In this document: positions 57,138 to 64,000 of the stretch, piece by piece
Layout of the letters: every line of letters begins with the position of its first letter
Position numbering within the stretch: the stretch's first letter is position 1
Source: Histoplasma ohiense
Taxonomy: Eukaryota > Ascomycota > Eurotiomycetes > Onygenales > Ajellomycetaceae
Direction: 5' to 3'
Length of the DNA: 64,000 nt
Assembly: GCA_017607445.1 (NCBI GenBank)
Contig: JAEVHH010000004.1
Span: 310,001 to 374,000 of the forward strand
Position numbers and translations under genes: made by a program
The notes under the pieces: generated by a model
What the model was told of the DNA's origin: nothing
The model's database searches: none
The model's input: only the letters and a program-made list of their open reading frames with translations

Positions 57138-57860
57138 GATGGATATCTCCCTTAATTTCTCCTTTATCGTTTCCTGATTATTTTTTTCAACATATTGCAA
57201 TGGAATTATGGTTATGTTTTCTGCCAGGCGTTTTGTCGTTTGTGGTTTGTTTCATAAACAGTGGCGTTTTGGGCGCAGGTTATTGATTGCTCTGGTACTC
57301 CGTATAGTTGTTACGATATAGATGATCGTTGCCGACGCAGTTATTTCAAAGTGGATCACACCGGCAAATCTACGAGTGTCCATGAAGATATTTCTAATTA
57401 GTTATGTACAGATGTACATTCTTCAATGATAAAATGCCTCCAATCCCCTTTCGCTGGAGCCAATTGGTGGAATAGACTAGTGGCTCTCTTAGTCATCCGC
57501 GCTTGGCCCGTTTCAAAGGCTCAGTCAACGTCTTCTACCGTTCTGCTTCCTCAAACATCCCAACCACCTTCTCTCTTCACTCCCATCCAGATACGCTGTT
57601 CACCACCCGCGAAAACTAGTGACTGAAACACTCCTCTATTTCTCTCTCCGCTAGCGGCTGTCAAACCCTGTTTTTATCTTCCCTTTTTGTCGTGATCTGG
57701 CTCCCTCCATCAACAATCGCCACCACGTCAAAACATCGTTCAGAAGAGATCCTGCCCTGCCTGCCCTACCTGCTTTAGAGACTGAGCTATTCGCTCCGCG
57801 CATCTTCCCTGTATTCAGCGAATTCGTCTTATTCTGCAGCATCACAACTACTACGTCACC
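57138..57860. other. Gap between vps24 and yra1
   Basis: 723 bp with no gene; the CT-rich stretch at about 57580-57650 probably belongs to the yra1 promoter. Confidence 0.45.
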
Positions 57861-60104
57861 ATGGCGGACAAGCTGGACAAATCTCTTGATGATATCCTTA
57901 GCTCCAGGCGTACAGCCCGTCGCACCTCCCAGCGACGTCGCGATGCCAGATCCACACGGGCATCTCACAATATTGCACCTGTGGGTGGCGTTAAAAAGAC
58001 TGTCAGAAATGTGAAATCCACTTCCAAGTCTATTCCTACCGGCCCATCTATGGGTCTGGGCGAAAGCAAGATCATCGTGAGCGGCTTGGTAAGTTCTATT
58101 CTGCCACCACCTTCCTTCGCTGAACGGAGACACAGGCTGCAGTTTCCATTGTTTCCTGGAATGTACAGATAACTAACTTCTTCCAGCCCTCCGATGTCGG
58201 TGAAGCGAATATCAAGGTATGTTGATAGAGGGTATCTTTCTGGGTTTCCGTCGCCGTCTCCGTTCGAGATATATCCCTTCGAAATGTCACGAACGAATCA
58301 TCGCACATTTCTTCCTTTTTTCCAAGGTCGCACCTTGCCTGTTCGTGGCGTGTGCACTTCTCGTTGCTGCTGTTGCTTTAGCAACACAAGACAGTTTGGC
58401 ATCCTTGCAGCTTTGGCTCGCCGGTCATTGGCCTGATGCAAAGCGCAGCAAGTTGATCCCTGTCTCCATCTCGCGACTCCCCTGCACCCCAAGGCTTATC
58501 TGGCAGCTCTTCACAATGTCTCCTGAGCCAAACGGGTCGCAGGTCGTGTAAAAAGCAGTTGTCTTGGGAGAGATCCAACTTCATACACGTAACTACGGAT
58601 CGCGTTGATATCAACCTCTATTTTCCTTCCTGGAGTGATGGGTATCAGCGAGCGCAGAAGTGATTGAAGCAACACAATATACACAGCATAGCTATCACTC
58701 GCCTCGATGTATTCCGACGGATGCGACCCGAAGTCACATATCGTTTAGCAAAACCCAAATCGATAGAGGGTTGTCCAAAAGAAAAAAAAAAACCGAAAAG
58801 GAAAAGGCAAGGGAAAAGGTCGGCTATTTCCACTAGCTTTGGATCCAGTCATTGTCTCCAGAGCTGAGTCATGTCCTGCATACTATATCCGGTTGATGCC
58901 GTGCGACATATGCAAAGCTGAGAAAAGACATATTCTCATCGCCCGATATACTTTGCTTTGTTTGCATTTGGCCAACAGAAATGTCGCTCGACATGTAGTG
59001 GGTGGCGTTAAGATCTCGTATAACAGAGCCCTCTCTTCGATGTTGCGCCTTCTTTCGAGGGATCTTACCATTTCGACGTGGGCTTGGTAATTCGGTGCTG
59101 AATATGGCTTGGCACTTGGTTGACATGGAGCGAACCCGTATGGGAGGGAACTGCGACAGAAACCGGGGTTAACCCGTAACTGCACGAGATGCCACACCCG
59201 CACCACTTGCCGTGTTCAAATTTGGGATTCGATACTGACTACTAACGCTGTGTTGTCACTCTGCGCTCGCTGACCCACATCACGTTGACGTTGATGATTA
59301 GGCCTGACAAGTGGCTTCAAAACTCCCTGCTTTTAAGATTCGGTCATTGCATGCAGCTCATGAGTCAAGCGGACACAAATATTAAAATACTGATCGCTTA
59401 CCTTGGCATTGTCTTAGGAATATTTCCACAAATCTGCTGGACCTGTGAAAAAGGTCATGCTCACCTACAACCAAAATGGTACTAGCCGCGGCATTGCTTC
59501 CATTACCTTCGTTCGTCCAGATACTGCCGCGAAAGCCGCAAAGGAACTAAATGGTTTACTCATCGACAAGCGACCCATAAAGGCATGATGAAACCTGTAT
59601 TCTCAAAAATACATTCTATATAACTGCGCACACTAACATTGGGTCGCGATAGATTGAGGTTGTTCTTGATGCATCTCGCGCTCCCACTGTTCCTGCTGTG
59701 AAGCCCCTAACGGAACGTGTCGCGTAAGTTTGTTAATCCAGCCCATTCATCGCCATCTCCACACGCGGTTCTAACAATACCGTGTAATTAGTCAACCAAA
59801 GCCCCAACCCAAACCCGTATCAGCCACAAAGGCCAGCGCGGGCTCAAGGCGCAGCCGCAACCGTCGCGGACGGAATGTGGGACGCCCGAAACCCAAGTCT
59901 ATCGCAGAGCTTGATGCGGAGATGGAAGACTACTTTCCCTCGTCGAATACCGCTCCAGCCGCAACGAACGGAGCCGCACAGCCAGCTGCGGCTGGGGGGG
60001 AGGACCTCGGAATGGATGAGATATCTGTATGTTGGCATATATATTTCTCCTTAGTTCCCGCCTTAATGTGGATGCAGTTGGCTAACATATGGTTGCGGTA
60101 GTAA
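57861..60104 (+). CDS. yra1: mRNA export adaptor Yra1/ALY (REF family)
   Basis: Nuclear RRM protein that hands spliced mRNPs to the Mex67-Mtr2 exporter. Exons 57861-58088, 58187-58216 (30 nt), 59418-59582, 59653-59723, 59792-60026 and, in my preferred model, 60102-60104 (the TAA alone); 243 aa. The N-terminal REF motif is MADKLDKSLDDILSSRRTAR. The RRM spans about residues 70-150 (SKIIVSGLPSDVGEANIKEY, then GTSRGIASITFVRPD). A basic linker and the C-terminal KSIAELDAEMEDYF follow. The intron at 58217-59417 is 1,201 nt, and the one at 59583-59652 uses a GC donor. If the last intron is retained, the protein gains 25 residues and stops at TAG 60099-60101. Confidence 0.92.
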
Positions 60105-61387
60105 ACCGATATACACTGGATAAACACCCCTCCCTCACTACGTCGAACTTAAAGAGGGAGCAAGTCAGACCGCTGTAATTTCTATAGTTTTAATTTTCTC
60201 GCCACTCTCTAAGATTTGTTCGGGAACAGGGTCGCGATCGTTTCCCGATCGAAAATATCAACATCGCGGTTCTGAACGGCAAAACATCTTCCTTATATGT
60301 CAGCGTTCTTTTTCCATATTTCCTTACCCCAGAGCTGTTTGTTTTTATGTTGCGCTTGCGGCCTTGTTTTTTTATTTATTTTTTATTGTTGTGATCGTTT
60401 TCGACGGGAGCCTTTATCTCATGCTAGGAATCCGAGTTCTGCCCTTTCGAGTTACTCTCTGCTTTATTCTGATCCCACCGGACATCGGACCTAAGATAGC
60501 CGTTGTGATGGCTGGAATCTCTCAATTTTCTATCCCACGATCGCCATACATTTCGGATGTTCAAACATTGGGGTGGATTCAAGGAATAGAATATATTATG
60601 GCTGGGTTCAGGTTTGGCTAGGCTGAGGGCTGAGGGCTGAGGGCTGAGTTTTGTTCGGATTGGTCGTGGTTTTCCTTTTGCTTTTCTTGTTCGATATGCG
60701 ATCTCGTACTCCTGTTCTTTTTTTTAACAAACAGATTGTGGTTTGAATTTATGTGCATTATCGTTCTCTAGGGGGGAAAAAAAAAAAAAATAAATAAAAT
60801 AATAATAATATGCAACCGTTATTTATATATATTTACGACGTTACTGGATGTTGTTGATCCTTGAACGGCGCCCCTCGCATGAAGTGGATGGATGCATCAA
60901 CTGTCAGAGCTTCTGTTGCACAGACAGGATGGCAGACGCGAGCTCAAATATAGATTTTTTTTACATACTCTCCATCCACGTAGTTAGTTTATTAATAACC
61001 GGAGCACGGGATATTAAAATCACACCCATTGTGAGCCCTTATAGACTTCATACGTCCGAGGGATAAATAAATAAAGCAATCGTTGATTTTCTTGCGCATA
61101 TGTGCACGGCCAACCTCAGCGGGGGGTAGGCAGCATAGTGGATGCCAGTACTCGGTGTCCGTTCCCAGTTCACAGTTCATCCATCGGGTCGACATCATTT
61201 GGTGCTGGAGGACAATCATCCATCGGCATCATCATCATACCCTCTCTTCATTTTCAGCCCACCCGGGCGAGGCGGAGAGTCGTACGGGCACGCGGTTTGA
61301 TGTTTCCGAAACCTGAATGATCAATGGAAATGGCCCCGACCCGGCATCGAGGGTTTTCGTCAGGCTGAGCTGGTCATTTGGCTGCCG

Positions 61388-61446
61388 TACATGTGCATAC
61401 ATGTACACAGGTACATGTATGTACTGTACATACATACATACATGGG
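61388..61446. repeat. TACATG/GTAC-rich patch
   Basis: Overlapping TACATGT, GTACATGT and TACATACATACATACATG units over about 60 bp. Confidence 0.8.
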
Positions 61447-62185
61447 TTACTTGGGTTGACCATCGATTGCCCTGGTACAGGCGGGCAACAAGTCAGGCAG
61501 CATTATCCGGATGGGCGATAGCTATCAACAGCGGCTGCGACTCTTGATGCCTGCCAGACAAGGGAGAATGAATGATCCAGAGAGGGCATTTTGCCCATTG
61601 ATGCAGCTGGAGGATCGCTCACCGGAGCGCCCCATATATGCGCGCAGTCAAAGAAACGAATTTCTTTCTTTCTTTTAGATAAACCAGAATACGCACGTAC
61701 CAGACACGTACAGAGGTTTTTGCATAGCTCCTTTAACAGCGAGTAATTTATAGAATAAAAAGAGAAACCCAACGATGAAAACAGCGTATCGTACCTCCAA
61801 AAGCCGTGAAAAGAACAGGAGAACAACAAATATAATGCCTGAAATTATAGCACCATCAGCCCCATCCTGCCCATCGCATTCCTCCCCAGAACCCTTCCAA
61901 AGCACCCAACCCAACCCTCCTATCCAAAGTTCTGTCGAGACGGTGCACGTCAGGTTAACCAGGATCCAACAATGAAGTACGAAGAAACGAACCCCACAAC
62001 CCTCCGCTCATCCGCACGGTTCCTCCTCACCTTGCCCCGCCCAGGCAGACGCGATGCTCGTTCGATATGTGTAACTCGCGACAAAAGGACACTGGCAGAT
62101 GCAACAACCTAAATCCCATGCTTTAAGACGCGGACTTAACTGGGAGTCATCGGTCATCAGCCATCGGCCATCAGTCGATCAGCAA

Positions 62186-62229
62186 GAGCGAAAGAGAGAG
62201 AAAGAGAGAGAAAGAGAGAGAAAGAGAGA
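62186..62229. repeat. (GAGAGAAA)n microsatellite
   Basis: About five AGAGAGAAAG units in a row. Confidence 0.88.
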
Positions 62230-64000
62230 CACACAGACGCCGGACAAAATCGAATTGCCCCTTTAGGCTATTCGCTCGAGGTATGGTCCCAAGCCGCCCA
62301 AGCCGCCTAAGCCGCCCAGCCGCCCCCCGCCTCCCGCCCGCCAACTCCGATGGAGTTGGGATGGGAAATCCGCGGGGGAGAGTTAGCGAGGTGGCAACAG
62401 CCGACCGCCCCTTTTGAAGCTTGAACTCTCTCTCTCTCACTCCCTGTGACTGTTCTCAAGGAAGGAAGATAAAGGAACACGAAGGAAGGTTATTTTGATC
62501 ATGGTATTTATCTGTATTGTGTATTATATTATTTTTTCTTTGCTTCGTTTGAAGGAGCAAATCTTGATTCAAGACAGGCTAATCCCATCCTGATGCCCTA
62601 TTCTGCTATTTACGCCTAACTATTGCTAGCTAAATGGGAACCTGTACGCACCGTACAGAGTCTTCTTGATGTTTATGTGCGCTGAATGTGTAAAAAAGCA
62701 TATTAAAAATTTCGACCGTTGCCCAATGTGTGATGCAATGCTATGCAATAATGCAACCCAGTCAAGGAGGGAAAAAAAAAATAAAAAATAAAACCCCAGA
62801 AAGCTCGTTGCTTTCGAATGTGATCCCAGCAGGAGACCATTAGGAGAAATCGAAAAAAGTACTTCCCATCATTCAGCCATTTGCAGAGTCCAGAACGATG
62901 ATCTCATAGTCGCTCGTGAGCTAAAAGTGGGGAAGAAGAGGAGGTGAAGAAGTGAAAGAAAAAAAAAAAATTTGAAAAAGTCGATTTCACCAGCACAGCT
63001 GCGATCATATCGATGAACAGAGTAGCAAAAAACAAAACAAAAACAAATCGATACCAAATTGGTTCGGGGGGGGTATAATGCATAACAGAAAAGGACAAAA
63101 TGAATAAAAATGAGGCACCGAACAAGATATGGACAAGAAAATAATAGGGTTCCCCCAACACTGCGCTCCGCTGTGCTTGGTACATCAGAGAGAGAAAAAG
63201 AGATCAAAGGCCGAATGCCGAAGGTAACACCACGCGCAAAATAAAAATTCAGGCAGAAAGGTGAGGGGGAAGTCAAGGCGTGGGGGGAGGATAGGCAGAG
63301 AGTGAACAATGCTGCTGCTGTTGTTATTGCTGCTGATGATGATTTCAGACGTGAACAGCAACAACAGGCAACAGGCAACAGGCGGTGAGGAAGTGCCGGG
63401 GCGGTAGGGCGATGCGCAGCCAGCGGATGACTTGCTTGGGGCGCGGTAATAGGCTGAGTAAGAACGGGGCCAAGCCGCAGGGGATGCGTGGGGTGAAACA
63501 CAACCTCCATAAGAAACCCAACGACAAACATCGATTTCCTCGCATCGGGCAGCAAGGGAGAAAATCACCCGCCCCGCCAGCCAATATGCATGCAGGCTTC
63601 GCGTCCGACGGAGAAACAAAAATAGTTCAGATGACAGCCGACGCTGACAAAGTGGCCAACCCACACCTCCAATGAGTCACCACCGCGATAAAAAAAAAAA
63701 AAAATAAACTCGACATCCGATTCCTCATCAGGCCCTGTTCGGCAGTGGGCGGTGTAAGGGGCAATGAAAAAAAAATGGCGTAATGTATGTCAACCTGGAC
63801 TGAAGGCTGACCAACTGTAACCAAACGACTGGCTTAGGTCAAGTCGGAATCCGTTCTTCCTACTATCGAACATTTTTTGAGTTTCGTTCCGTCACGTCAC
63901 GTCACATCCATGCCACATGCAAGTCACACCTGCCAATCCGACATGGACAAGGGACCCCGAAACCCCAAGAACGAGAAGAAAAAAGTTAATATTTTTCTCA

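Larger units (their letters stand above)
60105..64000. other. 3.9 kb gene-free end of the window
   Basis: No frame here resembles a known protein. It holds an AT/TAATAA run (about 60775-60812), a TACATG-rich patch (61388-61446), GAGAGAAA repeats (62186-62229) and A runs near 62770, 62960 and 63690. The longest minus-strand frame (62869-63555) is low-complexity Ser/Phe/Leu sequence and I do not accept it. The stretch may be the long promoter and leader of a gene beyond the right edge. Confidence 0.45.

Noticed and set aside
61675..61914. A 79-codon minus-strand frame with two hydrophobic stretches
   Set aside because: Short, isolated, no family and no intron or promoter support.
62869..63555. 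A 228-codon minus-strand frame
   Set aside because: Ser/Phe/Leu/Cys-rich with homopolymer runs and no recognisable domain; more likely a purine/pyrimidine-biased leader.

Overview
This 64 kb window is nuclear DNA of a filamentous ascomycete. The genes carry many short GT-AG introns (mostly 58-150 nt, often with a CTAAT or CTAAC branch site), lie 0.3-1.5 kb apart, and encode proteins that read like Eurotiomycetes orthologues. An onygenalean relative is my best guess, because the transposon shows CpG-specific decay of the kind described in Coccidioides repeats; I cannot fix the species.

Layout, left to right: the 5' part of an aldehyde dehydrogenase gene (-) running off the left edge; a 2.6 kb repeat-rich region with a possible tRNA-derived SINE; mre11 (-) head to head with a Ufo1-like F-box/UIM gene (+); a GPI-anchored GH72 glucanosyltransferase (-); tom20 (-) head to head with exo84 (+); a soluble two-NBD ABC ATPase (-); a secreted SMP-30-like lactonase (-); and the pyrimidine enzyme ura2/pyrABCN (-). 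Then comes a degenerate island, 33.3-39.2 kb, with a frameshifted kinase fragment, a membrane-protein pseudogene and a complete Tc1-type transposon inserted at its fourth codon. Housekeeping genes resume: a small mitochondrial-type membrane protein (-), a VAMP7/Nyv1 R-SNARE (+), rpl26 (-), a large C2H2 protein (+), ost4 (-), tma46 (+), a protein with KEN and D boxes (+), sba1 (-), vps24 (+) and yra1/ALY (+). The last 3.9 kb holds no gene I can support.

The genes are not a pathway cluster. They cover DNA repair, ubiquitin ligation, wall building, mitochondrial import, exocytosis, nucleotide synthesis, vacuole fusion, translation, glycosylation, chaperoning, ESCRT-III and mRNA export. Several are arranged as head-to-head pairs sharing about 0.5 kb.

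The most unusual object is the 3,271 bp transposon at 35353-38623. It has TA duplications, long inverted repeats, a DD34E transposase frame and a second, convergent, unknown frame of 606 codons. The two start codons sit at mirrored positions at the inner edges of the inverted repeats. The interior has only two CpG dinucleotides in about 2.9 kb, and every premature stop is TGA, while the outer repeat ends keep their CpGs. Other points of interest are a 1.2 kb intron in yra1, a 1.06 kb intron in ura2, and repeated intergenic copies of the palindrome GTACATGTAC.
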